Positions 28,442 to 37,696 of a stretch of DNA of 64,000 bases are shown here, one piece after another. Both the position numbers and the translations under genes were made by a program. The stretch lies in assembly GCA_030615745.1 (NCBI GenBank), contig JAUWYR010000002.1:1-64000 (forward strand), written 5' to 3'. The first letter of the stretch is position 1. Each line of letters starts with the position of its first letter. Below the pieces are notes generated by a model. It did not search any database and had not been told where the DNA came from. It was given only the letters and a program-made list of their open reading frames with translations. Source of the DNA: Candidatus Zixiibacteriota bacterium. GTDB lineage: Bacteria; Zixibacteria; MSB-5A5; SM23-73-2.

Positions 28442-29587
28442 CTACTCCACCAGCCTTAAAGGCATCAAAAGACAGAGATATTCCTCTCCCTCTTTTTGCG
28501 GAACAGAATATATAATTCCTGCAGATACAGAAGTGGACAGCTCAAAAGTTACCTTCTCTCCTTCCATCTGCTTCAAAACATCCAGCACATAGTTGGCGTT
28601 GTATCCTATCTCCATATCTTCCCCTGTATACTCACAGGGGATAGTCTCTTTTGCCTCACCCCCAAGATCAAAATTAACCGAGGATAGTTCTAAACTCCCT
28701 CCACTTGCCCCGGCACCCCTTTTTAAACCAAACTTGACTTGATGAGTCAAAGTATTTGACAAAATTGCAACTCTTCTAACCGTGCTGGTTAAACTCTCTA
28801 TATCTGCCACAAGTTTTTTGTCGTTATCCTTGGGTATAACCTGTTCAAAATTAGGATAAGGACCCTCAATCAAACGTGAAGATAAAATAACATCCTCGAG
28901 AGAGAAAATGATATTATTCTCACCAAATATAATCCCCACATCATATTCTTCTTCACCGATGAATCTTGTCAGAAGGTTTAGAACTTTTGGTGGTATGATC
29001 ACATCCTCATGCATACCTTTTAGCTTTTTATTAATCAAAGAGATCTTTGCCAACCTATGACCATCAGTTGCAACCATCTCCATCCTGTCTCCTTTGGTTC
29101 GCCACAATACTCCATTCAAAGCCGGGCGAGTCTCATCAGTTGATACTCCAAATATAGTCTTTCTGATTAAATTAGTTAGGTCAGCTCCGTTAATCTTTAT
29201 CTGTTTGGCTAAGTTCACCTGGGGCAATTTTGGAAAATCATCTTTGGGAAGACCTGATATTTTGTAAACTCCCTTTCCGAACTTGATCTCAACACGCGTA
29301 TCAGTCGAACTCACCTCGATCTCTGTCTCAGGGGCTTCCCTCACAATATCTGCGAACACTTTTGCCGGAATTGTTATATTCCCTAACTTCTTAACATTTA
29401 CAGGTAGGGTCTTTATCACAAAAGTGTCCAGATCTGTAGCAGCTAACCTAAGTTTTCCAACACCTTTTGTATTATCAGTCTCAAGCAAAATATTTGACAA
29501 TACTTGAAGCGTAGTCCTGGTTGGAACTACACTTAATACACTTTGGAGCGCTTGTAATAGTTCACTTTTTGCAACAGAGAATTTCAC
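28442..29587 (-). CDS. dnaN: DNA polymerase III sliding clamp (beta)
   Basis: 381 residues with three clamp repeats; MKFSVAKSELLQALQSV, PARPALNGVLWR-type middle (ETRPALNGVLW), ATDGHRLAKI and the C-terminal LLMPLRLVE are family-typical. GTG start after AAGGAGG. Leftward behind dnaA with a 234-bp AT-rich spacer, so it may have its own promoter there. Confidence 0.96.
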   Translation of the reverse strand: MKFSVAKSELLQALQSVLSVVPTRTTLQVLSNILLETDNTKGVGKLRLAATDLDTFVIKTLPVNVKKLGNITIPAKVFADIVREAPETEIEVSSTDTRVEIKFGKGVYKISGLPKDDFPKLPQVNLAKQIKINGADLTNLIRKTIFGVSTDETRPALNGVLWRTKGDRMEMVATDGHRLAKISLINKKLKGMHEDVIIPPKVLNLLTRFIGEEEYDVGIIFGENNIIFSLEDVILSSRLIEGPYPNFEQVIPKDNDKKLVADIESLTSTVRRVAILSNTLTHQVKFGLKRGAGASGGSLELSSVNFDLGGEAKETIPCEYTGEDMEIGYNANYVLDVLKQMEGEKVTFELSTSVSAGIIYSVPQKEGEEYLCLLMPLRLVE

Positions 29588-29821
29588 TTTATCCTCCTTA
29601 TAATTTTAAATTTTTAACTTTAAATTTTAAATTAATAGTAATAGCTGTGTTAAAATGTTAACAAAGTAATTCAATTTCCTTTAACTTTTTTTCTCATTTG
29701 AGATTAACTTCATCACCTGACAGTTTTTTTATGTTAATAAGATATTGAAATATATAACTTTTTTCAACAAGAATTAACTAATTCTATTTTTAAACAGACC
29801 TTCCACATTTTTTTAACCTAT

Positions 29822-31165
29822 TTATCCATATAAGGAATTTATAATTTCATCAACTTTAAGTTTGAAATCTTGGTCCTTTTTAATATTTTCTGCAACAAGA
29901 TTACATGAGTGAATTACAGTTGAATGATCCCTTCCACCGAATTTAAGACCGATAGACTTCAAGGAGAAATCAGTAAGATTTCTACAAAGATACATCGCCA
30001 CCTGCCTGGCCCAGCAGATCTCCTGAGTCTTTCTTTTGGAACATAAAAGTTCTGGAGACAGCTTAAAATATTCACCGACCTTTTTCTGAATATCCTCAAT
30101 CGATATTTTTTTACTCTCATTTCTTATAGTATCTTTCAAAACATCCTTTGCTAATTCCAAAGTAAGCTCTTTTTGGTGAAGAGAACAATAGGCTAAAAGG
30201 CGTATCAATGACCCCTCCAGTTCCCTTATATTGGAGGTTACATTGTCAGCTAAAAAACCAGCGACATCATCAGGTATAGTTATATTATCAGACTCAGTTT
30301 TCTTTTTAATTATAGCTATTCTTGTTTCCAGATCAGGTGGTTGGATGTCGGTCACCAGACCCCAGCCGAATCTTGAAAGAAGCCTCTCTTCTAATCCTTT
30401 GATCTCTTTGAGTGGTCGGTCTGAGGTTAAAACGATCTGCTTACTACTCTGGTATAGTGCATTAAATGTGTGGAAGAATTGAACCTGAGTGCTCTCCTTT
30501 CCGGTGAAGAACTGAATGTCGTCCAAAAGCAGGAGGTCCACACTTCGATAAAAATGGACAAAATCCTGAAGGGTTGATGCCCCAATTGATGATATGAAGT
30601 CGTTGGTGAACTTCTCGCTTGTGACATATAAAACCTTTGCATCTTTTTTAAAATCTTTCACAAAATGTCCAATAGCCTGAACCAGATGTGTCTTGCCCAA
30701 GCCAACACCTCCATAGATGTAAAGTGGGTTGAATTTGGTTTTTCCTGGGGCTTCAGCAACTGCCATAGCAGCCGCGTGTGCAAACTGATTGTTCTCCCCT
30801 ACAACGAAGCTCTCAAAAGTGTATTTTGGATTTAAGATTGTGCTTTGCTCGGAAGATAGATTTAAATCCCTTTTTTTTGAATTAAAGGATATCTCTGTTT
30901 GATGACCTCCTAACTCATTTCTTATGCACAAAGATAGGTTCAATTTTTCATTAGTTATCTTTTGGACAGCTTCCTTTATCAAATGTGAATAATGTTCCTC
31001 AAGCCACTCAGCAACGAATTTGTTCGGGACTGCGACCTTCAAAGAACTGTCATTGCTTGGAAGCCCTTTAGTGGGCTTTAACCAGGTTAGAAAGCTTTGT
31101 CTCTTTATCTTGGTGCTCAAATAATTAAGACATTCATCCCAGATTTTCACACTGTCTATAGGCAT
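29822..31165 (-). CDS. dnaA: Chromosomal replication initiator DnaA
   Basis: 447 residues. Domain I about 1-80; domain III AAA+ with GGVGLGKTHL, LLLDDIQFF and SRFGWGLVTDIQ; domain IV with the DNA-binding signature GGRDHSTVIHSC. It initiates replication at the adjacent origin. First gene of the leftward dnaA-dnaN-dciA-gyrB-gyrA set. Confidence 0.97.
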   Translation of the reverse strand: MPIDSVKIWDECLNYLSTKIKRQSFLTWLKPTKGLPSNDSSLKVAVPNKFVAEWLEEHYSHLIKEAVQKITNEKLNLSLCIRNELGGHQTEISFNSKKRDLNLSSEQSTILNPKYTFESFVVGENNQFAHAAAMAVAEAPGKTKFNPLYIYGGVGLGKTHLVQAIGHFVKDFKKDAKVLYVTSEKFTNDFISSIGASTLQDFVHFYRSVDLLLLDDIQFFTGKESTQVQFFHTFNALYQSSKQIVLTSDRPLKEIKGLEERLLSRFGWGLVTDIQPPDLETRIAIIKKKTESDNITIPDDVAGFLADNVTSNIRELEGSLIRLLAYCSLHQKELTLELAKDVLKDTIRNESKKISIEDIQKKVGEYFKLSPELLCSKRKTQEICWARQVAMYLCRNLTDFSLKSIGLKFGGRDHSTVIHSCNLVAENIKKDQDFKLKVDEIINSLYG

Positions 31166-31660
31166 AGCGAACTTCTTTTAAAGTTAAACTTAAATATCGA
31201 CACCTTTTCCACAATTGTGGGGAAAAGATAACTCTTTTATTTACATATAATTAGGTGATTCTATTTAGAAAAATAAAAAGTTTTCCACAAAAGAGTTACA
31301 AATCAGGCAAATTTTATCTTTTGTGGCACAACCACTTAAAAAACCACCCTCGACTTTCCACATCTTATTAACAGACTTTAACTTACACTCATCTTTTCAC
31401 AAAGGTAAATCCGAAAAAACTTTTGTCAAGAGATTTTATTAAATTACTTTAAAAAAATTTTAACCTTTTAAGAAAACAACTGTTAGAAAGCCCACGAAAA
31501 AATATTTAAATAAAAACATTTTCACTTTTAAAAAATTCAAAAAAAAGAAAAAACCCAATCCATCTTCTTAGAAATTAAAATGATATAGTTTTGGCTTTTC
31601 AAAACATTATTAATATAACTAATAAAGCTTCATTTTCAAAACTCCATTAAAAGAGTTTTT
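31166..31660. other. Probable chromosomal origin (oriC) region
   Basis: Very AT-rich non-coding DNA directly upstream of dnaA, where gene direction switches. DnaA-box-like sites: TTTTCCACA at 31205-31213 and 31281-31289, CTTTCCACA at 31354-31362, and TTCCCCACA on the minus strand at 31217-31225. They deviate from TTATCCACA at the first half. Long A/T runs at 31440-31620 could unwind. The gene layout on both sides supports the origin call; the exact limits are inferred. Confidence 0.65.
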
Positions 31661-31782
31661 TCGATTTTGCTGATTAGAGTATCTCCATTGTGCAGAGAGC
31701 ACTTACATCGTCCCTCTCTGGTTCGAATTCCGAGCTCGTCGAGTATTAGTTGGATGCTTATCAGATTTTTTAGTTTTCTAAA

Positions 31783-31947
31783 TCAATCTTCATTCAAAAT
31801 CTGTTTGATCTGCGAGATAATCACAGGTTTCATTTTCTCGATCTTATCCCGCAAGTTTTTTTCTTCTTCCAGGTCATCGTAATTGGGAACAAAGGTCACT
31901 TTATAGCCATTTTCTTCTTTAGTGACGGGAATCTGCAGAATAGCCAT
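31783..31947 (-). CDS. Small hypothetical protein, 54 residues
   Basis: Starts ATG 31947 with GGGAGGTGA at ideal spacing and ends TGA at 31783. The product begins MAILQIPVTKEENGYKVTF, then an acidic-basic helix (DDLEEEKNLRDKIEKMK). No family recognised. Its ribosome site overlaps the stop of the 87-residue gene upstream, so they are coupled. Confidence 0.6.
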   Translation of the reverse strand: MAILQIPVTKEENGYKVTFVPNYDDLEEEKNLRDKIEKMKPVIISQIKQILNED

Positions 31948-31950
31948 CTT

Positions 31951-32214
31951 TCACCTCCCTTCTTTTGTTTTTTGCTTTAATTTTTGAACCACAAAAGTTG
32001 CTGATTTCAGGGATTGGAATGCCTCAAAAAGTCTTATTGTGGAGACAGTTTGTGATCCGTTGTAGAATCCCAGGATTACCTCTTGGGAGGGAGCAGGTTC
32101 AAAAATGAAGGTCTTTCGACCCGCTCCATTATCTTGGATATCCTTGAGAGTGGAATATCCTGAGGCGATTAAAAAAGAAGCGAAAAACAAGTCGGTGGTC
32201 TCGTAATGGTTCAT
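31951..32214 (-). CDS. Small hypothetical protein (DUF5659-like)
   Basis: 87 residues. LFFASFLIASGYSTLKDI followed by GRKTFIFEPAPSQEVILGFYNG resembles small proteins of the DUF5659 type found in mobile DNA and candidate phyla; this is a recollection of pattern, not a search. Same strand and coupled to the 54-residue gene. Confidence 0.6.
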   Translation of the reverse strand: MNHYETTDLFFASFLIASGYSTLKDIQDNGAGRKTFIFEPAPSQEVILGFYNGSQTVSTIRLFEAFQSLKSATFVVQKLKQKTKEGR

Positions 32215-32266
32215 ATCATCTTTTGTTTTTCTTCATCACGTTCATCCTGCTTTCAAAAACAAAAAA

Positions 32267-32298
32267 TCCCTGTAAAGATTTTATAATCCTTACAGGGA
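32267..32298 (-). terminator. Terminator of the 354-residue gene
   Basis: TCCCTGTAA (32267-32275) and TTACAGGGA (32290-32298); on the minus strand the stem is followed by TTTTTTG. Confidence 0.8.
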
Positions 32299-32376
32299 AA
32301 AATCTATAGCCCCTCTTGTGAAAAGTCAAAGACGCTACAAGATTCTTAGAGAATCCCCAGGAAAATCAAACTGCTT

Positions 32377-33441
32377 TTATATTTCCTCCTTTTCGACCTT
32401 GTCAAATGCCATGAAAGGATATCTGCGACTGCCTTTCACCTTTGGCACCATTACCATGTTCTTAATGTCCTTTTCCATCCGCTTTATTGCCTTCTTTATG
32501 ACATCCACAAAAGGAACCGGAGATTTCATCACCTTTCCTCTTTCGTTTCTGCTCTGGCCAGTGATATAAAAGCTTCTCTCATCTTCAAAGTCCTGTGCGT
32601 ATTTTGGAGACAGAAAACCAGATTTTACTTCTCTAATCAAGGCAAAATCATCTAACTCTTTCCCTTTCCTATCTTCTTTGCTGATCTCTTTCTTAATTCC
32701 TCTGATAACCAACAAATCGATATCTTCAGGATGCAATTCAGCCCAGATTTTGGCTATTTCTGATGGTCTGAGTTTGCACTCTTTAGCCAAATCGTACCAA
32801 CACAAATCTCTATTAAAATTTGTTCTACCTTCCCTTTTGCCCCAGAACTCATTTTGCAATTCCTCAATTCTTTTCCATTTCGCTCGAATATCTTCGAGCG
32901 TTGTCCACTCGTTTATACGTATCTCAAGCCATATTCGCCCCGTTTCGTCGTTCCAAGTATACCTAATTTCTGCAGGATCGCTCAGATAAATAGACAAAGA
33001 ATCGATCTTTCCGTCCCACCTGTGACCGATATCCCAACGTCTGCAGAAGTCTTCCCATTTGAAAGTGTATTGTTGAAACACTATACCTTTGTTCCAAATC
33101 CTTTCATGCAAATTCCTAGGGTTGTAATACTGTTGACAGTCTAGATCTTCAGCGTCTTTAAAATATCTGTCCTTTGGCTTCCGGCCTCTGCATTTCCTGG
33201 TCTTGGGATAGTCTAATCTTAGCCATAGATTCTCTTCAGACTCTTCTTCGAGTTTCTCCCTATAGCGCAAATCATAGTGAAACTTCTTCAATTCAAAAAA
33301 AGTGCCTCCTCCCAATCTCTTGGCAATCCCCTTTAATTCCTCCAGAAATGTCTTATTTCTTGCTAACAACTCCGCCCGTTGAACTCTTTTATCAGAGATT
33401 TGGCGATGTTTTTCCAATATCTTCTTTACTTTCTCGTCCAC
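32377..33441 (-). CDS. Unknown accessory protein beside the origin
   Basis: 354 residues, hydrophilic, Lys/Glu/Arg-rich, with many Trp and Tyr residues in the centre (about 85-215). No signal peptide, no membrane segment, and no motif that I can assign. The central part alternates aromatic and charged residues (WEDFCRRWDIGHRWDGKID), as in some phage or plasmid proteins with DNA-binding roles, but no catalytic signature is seen. It has its own terminator and points left, toward the presumed origin and dnaA. Together with the two small genes it forms an accessory patch in an otherwise conserved neighbourhood. Confidence 0.65.
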   Translation of the reverse strand: MDEKVKKILEKHRQISDKRVQRAELLARNKTFLEELKGIAKRLGGGTFFELKKFHYDLRYREKLEEESEENLWLRLDYPKTRKCRGRKPKDRYFKDAEDLDCQQYYNPRNLHERIWNKGIVFQQYTFKWEDFCRRWDIGHRWDGKIDSLSIYLSDPAEIRYTWNDETGRIWLEIRINEWTTLEDIRAKWKRIEELQNEFWGKREGRTNFNRDLCWYDLAKECKLRPSEIAKIWAELHPEDIDLLVIRGIKKEISKEDRKGKELDDFALIREVKSGFLSPKYAQDFEDERSFYITGQSRNERGKVMKSPVPFVDVIKKAIKRMEKDIKNMVMVPKVKGSRRYPFMAFDKVEKEEI

Positions 33442-33798
33442 CTTTTCCTCACATTTTCAATACCAAAATATAGCAATTCAAAACCCAAAAATCAACTAAA
33501 TTTGTTGAAGTGACCGACCTATTTTCCCATAAAAAGAGAACAAGGCGAAAGCATAATCCCAAAAATCGCCTTTGGAAAATCTAAGGATAAGACACACAAA
33601 GGGGTTCCTTTGTCCCTGTTGATAGGGGTATGGGGTGGGCATACCCCCTACCCCCCTGTTTCAATTTTGTTTCAAATCCACTTATGTTTTCTTACGTTTT
33701 TATGGGTTATGGTGGGTTCAGTGAATATAAGCTATCTTATGTCTTTCTTTCTAACAGCAAGCAATTCGAGAACTTGAGATGCCCCCCCTTAATTTTCC
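33442..33798. other. Gap upstream of rpmH
   Basis: Includes a G/C-run stretch around 33621-33660 (GGGGTATGGGG and TACCCCCTACCCCCC) in otherwise AT-rich DNA and no gene that I can support. Confidence 0.5.
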
Positions 33799-33826
33799 TT
33801 GACTAAAAAATTGAATGTTTTATTTT
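33799..33826 (+). promoter_or_regulatory. Probable rpmH promoter
   Basis: TTGACT (33799-33804), 16 bases, TATTTT (33821-33826); rpmH starts 28 bases downstream. Confidence 0.55.
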
Positions 33827-33854
33827 AACTTTCGTAGTCAAAAGGAGATGAAAG

Positions 33855-34007
33855 ATGAAAAGAACTTATCAACCTTCGAGGATCAAAAGGCTTAGAGACC
33901 ATGGGTTCAGAAAAAGGATGTCAACCAAAGGGGGAAGGAAAATCTTGAATAGAAGAAGGGCTAAAAAAAGAAAGAGACTCACTGTCCAAGTCACCACAAA
34001 AAGATGA
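33855..34007 (+). CDS. rpmH: Ribosomal protein bL34
   Basis: 50 residues, [20 protein letters not shown] then [17 protein letters not shown], the complete L34 pattern with a short C-terminal extension. Ribosome site AAAGGAGATG. Its TGA overlaps the rnpA ATG (ATGA), so the two are coupled. Confidence 0.97.
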   Translation: MKRTYQPSRIKRLRDHGFRKRMSTKGGRKILNRRRAKKRKRLTVQVTTKR

Positions 34008-34375
34008 TGAAATCCGAAGGATTCATAGAAAAAGAGGGCTTTCCTAAAGAGATAAGGATTAAAAAGGATTTAGAATTCAAAGAGGTCATAAAAAAAGGGG
34101 AAAAGAAAATTGGAGAAAAATTAATTTTATTCATACTTAAAAAAGATAACACTTCTTTGAAGTTTGGTATAAGGGTCGACAAAACCATTAAAAAAGCTAC
34201 GAAAAGAAACAGAATAAAAAGGATTATAAGGGAGATTCTGAGAAAGAGCAAGGATAAATTTTTACCTGGTGAGAGGGTAGTGATTGTCTATAAATCTTTG
34301 GAAGAAAACGTAAAATTAAAAGAGCTTCAAAAAGATTTCGATAATTTAGTCGGTATCGATCAAGAGATGAGATGA
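34004..34375 (+). CDS. rnpA: Ribonuclease P protein component
   Basis: 123 residues. Helps RNase P RNA process tRNA 5' ends. The basic motif [14 protein letters not shown] (RNR motif) is present. ATG 34004 overlaps the rpmH stop; ATG 34007 is an alternative. The last eight residues (VGIDQEMR) are encoded by a copy of the CGGTATCGATCAAGAGAT repeat (34351-34368), so the C-terminus is repeat-derived. The stop overlaps the yidD start. Confidence 0.95.
   Translation: MMKSEGFIEKEGFPKEIRIKKDLEFKEVIKKGEKKIGEKLILFILKKDNTSLKFGIRVDKTIKKATKRNRIKRIIREILRKSKDKFLPGERVVIVYKSLEENVKLKELQKDFDNLVGIDQEMR
34350..34369. repeat. CGGTATCGATCAAGAGAT repeat at the rnpA 3' end
   Basis: Identical over 20 bases to 34622-34641 at the yidC start; 19 of 20 match 57481-57500 in batA. 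Confidence 0.85.
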
Positions 34376-34605
34376 GAAATTTTAAATTTAAAAAAGCCTT
34401 GATGGTTTTTATTATTACATTGATAAAGTTTTATCAGATAAGCTTTAGATTCCTTTTTCCCCCCAGCTGTAGGTTTTATCCATCTTGCTCCGAGTACTCT
34501 ATTTCAGCTTTGAAAAAATATGGTTTTTTAAAGGGAGGGTGGCTGGTGGTAAAAAGAATCATCAGGTGTAATCCCTTTAATCCGGGCGGATATGACCCAG
34601 TATAA
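34372..34605 (+). CDS. yidD: Membrane protein insertion efficiency factor YidD
   Basis: 77 residues: N-terminal amphipathic/hydrophobic helix, then [20 protein letters not shown] with the conserved Cys residues and [12 protein letters not shown]. Located between rnpA and yidC as in most bacteria; start overlaps the rnpA stop. Confidence 0.96.
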   Translation: MRNFKFKKALMVFIITLIKFYQISFRFLFPPSCRFYPSCSEYSISALKKYGFLKGGWLVVKRIIRCNPFNPGGYDPV

Positions 34606-34621
34606 ATTTTTAAGATAAAAA

Positions 34622-34641
34622 TCGGTATCGATCAAGAGATG
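34622..34641. repeat. CGGTATCGATCAAGAGAT repeat overlapping the yidC start codon
   Basis: The final ATG of the repeat is the yidC start codon. It leaves only AAGAG as a weak ribosome site. Confidence 0.85.
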
Positions 34642-36300
34642 GACAGAAGAACCCTTTTAGCTTTTATATTAATCGGACTTATTTTAGTCCTTTACCCTTT
34701 ATATGTCGACCTTATCACTGGCGGGAAAAAAAGGACCTTGCCAGAAAGAAAAGATAGGGTCGAGTATGATACCACCAGTGCTGTCATAGACACATTTCCC
34801 GGAGAAGAGATCGCTGAAAGGGAGTTAGCTTTCCCTTTTGTGGAAGATACATCTTTGGAGGAGAAAAAAGTTTTGGTCGAAACCGATCTATACGAGGCTG
34901 AGTTTACTACCAGAGGGGGTAACCTTGTTCGCTTTATCCTCAAAAAATATAAGTATTCAGATGATAGTAATATCCAGCTTGTTCCTCAAAATCGATTCGA
35001 AGCTTTAAACATTGAATTTCCAGATGCGGGGATTGATTTCTCAAATTTGGTTTTTCAGGTCGAAAAAGAAAATGTCTTTGTGAATGAAATAAACCTAAAA
35101 GATTCTTTAGTATTCATACACAAGACTTTTGATGGCGTTCTTTTTAAAAAAAGTTTCATTTTTTACCATAATAAATACCATATTGACTTAGAGTTCGAAA
35201 GCTCTGGTCTTGATATGGGAAGGCACTATCTTTTGAGCTGGAAGCCCGGGCTACAGGTTACCGAGAAAAATTTCAAGGAAGATTTGGGACATTTTGCAGC
35301 TTACGCCAAGATGGGAGATGAAATAGCTAAAATAAACAAATTCAGACAGCCTAAGGGTTCTTCTGTTGGAATTTTAGATGAGTCTCGTTCTGGAAAGACC
35401 AAATGGATTGTAACCAGAAGTAAATACTTTTTAGCTTCGATCATACCTACATCGAAGGTTGCCTCTGGTTTTGTGGCTAAAGGGGAAAGGGAAAGAGAAG
35501 TTGAGGATGATGTCACTCTGGAAAGCAAAAGAATAGGGGTAGCTTTAAAGATGCCTATAGAACAGAGAGACTATTTGAAAGATAGCTTTGTGGTTTATAT
35601 TGGTCCACTCGATTATCATATTTTAAAAGGGTATAAGATTGGACTGGAAAATATCGTGGATTTGGGCTGGAAAATCATTCGTCCGTTTTCTATTTTTGTT
35701 TTGTGGATTTTTTCAAATCTTTTTAAGATCTTAGGTAATTATGGACTGGTGATTATCTTTTTCACTTTGGGGATGAAGGTTTTGTTTCATCCTTTGACTC
35801 GTAAATCGGTCAAAGCCACCCATAAGATGCAGGAGATTCAGCCCCTTATGGCTCAGCTTAAGGAGAGATATAAAAAAGACCCTCAGAGGCTCAATAAGGA
35901 GATGATGAAGCTTTACAAGGAGCGAGGGGTCAATCCTCTTGGGGGGTGTTTGCCCCTTATTTTCCAGATGCCTTTATTCTATTCTCTTTTTGTGGTCTGC
36001 AGGAGCACAATTGAGTTAAGAGGAGCTAAATTTATTTTCTGGTTAAAAGACCTCTCCCAGATGGACCCCTATTATGTTCTTCCTATTGTGATGGCTGTTA
36101 CGATGTTTTTGCAACAGAAGATGACCATAAAAGACCCGAAGCAGATGGCTTTGGTCTATTTTATGCCCATTTTGTTCTTTTTTATGTTCAAAAGTTTTCC
36201 CGCGGGGCTGACTTTGTACTGGACCTTTTTTAATATATTTTCCCTTGTCGAACAGTATTATATAAAATGGAAGACCAAGCCTCAGCCAGCTCCAGTGTAA
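34639..36300 (+). CDS. yidC: Membrane protein insertase YidC
   Basis: 553 residues, Gram-negative long form. N-terminal transmembrane helix (about 5-25), large periplasmic beta-domain (about 60-330), then the conserved insertase core with helices near 350-375, 420-445, 475-495 and 510-530; core motifs PLTRKSVKATHKMQ, MKLYKERGVNPLGGCLPL and PAGLTLYW are present. Inserts inner-membrane proteins with or without Sec. Confidence 0.96.
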   Translation: MDRRTLLAFILIGLILVLYPLYVDLITGGKKRTLPERKDRVEYDTTSAVIDTFPGEEIAERELAFPFVEDTSLEEKKVLVETDLYEAEFTTRGGNLVRFILKKYKYSDDSNIQLVPQNRFEALNIEFPDAGIDFSNLVFQVEKENVFVNEINLKDSLVFIHKTFDGVLFKKSFIFYHNKYHIDLEFESSGLDMGRHYLLSWKPGLQVTEKNFKEDLGHFAAYAKMGDEIAKINKFRQPKGSSVGILDESRSGKTKWIVTRSKYFLASIIPTSKVASGFVAKGEREREVEDDVTLESKRIGVALKMPIEQRDYLKDSFVVYIGPLDYHILKGYKIGLENIVDLGWKIIRPFSIFVLWIFSNLFKILGNYGLVIIFFTLGMKVLFHPLTRKSVKATHKMQEIQPLMAQLKERYKKDPQRLNKEMMKLYKERGVNPLGGCLPLIFQMPLFYSLFVVCRSTIELRGAKFIFWLKDLSQMDPYYVLPIVMAVTMFLQQKMTIKDPKQMALVYFMPILFFFMFKSFPAGLTLYWTFFNIFSLVEQYYIKWKTKPQPAPV

Positions 36301-36310
36301 TTACAAGGAA

Positions 36311-36517
36311 ATGAAAGAGTCTTTTAGTTATATTTCCCAAAAAGATGATACCATAGTGGCTATAAGCACCCCATTAGGCACAGGTGGATTAGGTGTTGTC
36401 AGAATCAGCGGCAAAGAAACATTTTCTATAGCTGTGCTCCTGCTGGATGTTATCATCCAGCAGGACGGGAAGACGGATGATAACATCCGTCCAAGAGCAG
36501 AGATTTTGGGATATTAA
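36311..36517 (+). pseudogene. Truncated 5' copy of mnmE
   Basis: Codons 12-37 read DDTIVAISTPLGTGGLGVVR plus ISGKETFSIA, matching the N-terminus of the intact MnmE at 37697 (EDTIAAISTPLGEGGLGVVR). The frame then runs into two perfect palindromes (36439-36464 and 36472-36491) and stops. It lies upstream of an inserted radical-SAM gene, so it is a leftover of target duplication rather than a functional gene. Confidence 0.88.
36439..36491. repeat. Two adjacent perfect hairpins inside the mnmE remnant
   Basis: CCTGCTGGATG-TTAT-CATCCAGCAGG (36439-36464) and GACGGATG-ATAA-CATCCGTC (36472-36491), followed by CAAGAG. Confidence 0.85.
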
Positions 36518-36548
36518 AAGACTGGAATTTGATTGAAGGGATAAATAA

Positions 36549-37541
36549 ATGTCGAATCGAGTTTTAACTAAAAGTAAAATCTCTATAACACCAAAAGTTA
36601 AGTATGAGGAATACCTTCTTATAAATGGGAAAAGACAAGTTTTAGTTGAACGGGTAAATGATGGCTCGATAATTAAACGTTTTGACAAGACTCCTTTACC
36701 TGAAAAAGCTACTGATGTTATCTGCCCGCATTTTCTTGAGTTGAAATGGGCTTACGGTTGTCCTTTTGATTGTAGCTGGTGCTATCTTAAAGGGACCTTC
36801 AGATTTAGACCAGAAGGGATAAAACCAGCATTTAAGCCTCTGGAGAAAATTAAATCACATGTTGAGGCTTTTCTCGAACAAGTGGATACCCCGGAGATAC
36901 TTAATACCGGTGAGATTGCAGATAGCCTGATGAAAGAGGATAAAATCTCTCCTTTCTCTAAGTTTATCATCTCAATGTTTCAAAGACAAAATATTCATAA
37001 GGTTCTTTTTGTAACCAAATCAACTAATATAAAAAATCTTTTAGAGATATCCTCTAAGGGACAGGTTATAATAAGTTTTAGCCTGAATGCAATACCTGCT
37101 GCGGAGAAGTGGGAAAAGAAAGCACCCCCTGTTAGCAAAAGGTTGGAGGCGGCAAGTAAACTTTACCAGGCAGGTTATGAAGTAAGAATAAGGATCGATC
37201 CCATTGTGCCGATTGATAATTGGCAGAGGTATTATTTACAACTCATAGATAAGATATTCTCAAAATTCAAACCATCACGAATTACCTTAGGAACTTTACG
37301 AGGACTTCAAAGCACACTTAATGGTACAAAAGACCATTCTTGGGTACATTTTCTAAAGGAAAAATCTAACTGGGGAAAGAAGATTGACTTTACTACAAGA
37401 TACAACTTGTATAAAACCATAATGAAACACCTTAGGGAAAACTTGAGCTACTCCGAGGTTGCCTTATGCAAGGAAACAATGGCAATGTGGGGAAAATTAG
37501 GAATGGACTGGCAAAACATAAGGTGTAATTGTATCTGGTAG
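36549..37541 (+). CDS. Radical SAM protein of the spore photoproduct lyase-like family
   Basis: 330 residues. The iron-sulfur cluster motif is C71-x3-C75-x2-C78 (YGCPFDCSWCYLKG), followed by the family's TPEILNTGEIADSL segment and IRIDPIVPI. SPL repairs thymine dimers in spores; relatives in non-spore formers have uncharacterised substrates. There are four Cys near the C-terminus (ALCKE, NIRCNCIW). It lies between a 5' fragment of mnmE and the intact mnmE, so it was acquired. Base use looks similar to its neighbours. Confidence 0.82.
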   Translation: MSNRVLTKSKISITPKVKYEEYLLINGKRQVLVERVNDGSIIKRFDKTPLPEKATDVICPHFLELKWAYGCPFDCSWCYLKGTFRFRPEGIKPAFKPLEKIKSHVEAFLEQVDTPEILNTGEIADSLMKEDKISPFSKFIISMFQRQNIHKVLFVTKSTNIKNLLEISSKGQVIISFSLNAIPAAEKWEKKAPPVSKRLEAASKLYQAGYEVRIRIDPIVPIDNWQRYYLQLIDKIFSKFKPSRITLGTLRGLQSTLNGTKDHSWVHFLKEKSNWGKKIDFTTRYNLYKTIMKHLRENLSYSEVALCKETMAMWGKLGMDWQNIRCNCIW

Positions 37542-37696
37542 GAGTATTTCTTGAAGAACAGAAACGAGTATAACCTTCATCGACGACCCTTTTCACTGCG
37601 TAGATAATCAAGAGAGCTTTTAGATAAATCAAAAAAGAAATTGAAGAGTTTATTGAAGAAAAAGATAATTAAAACATCTCCTGATCAGCGTTTTTA

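Noticed and set aside
31670-31745. tRNA-like T-arm text GGTTCGAATTCC followed by GAGCTCGTCGA near the origin
   Set aside because: The T stem has a mismatch, no acceptor 5' strand complementary to the 3' end is present, and no proper anticodon stem can be drawn. It could be a tRNA remnant or attachment-site relic, but a tRNA gene is not supported; tRNAscan/Infernal would decide.
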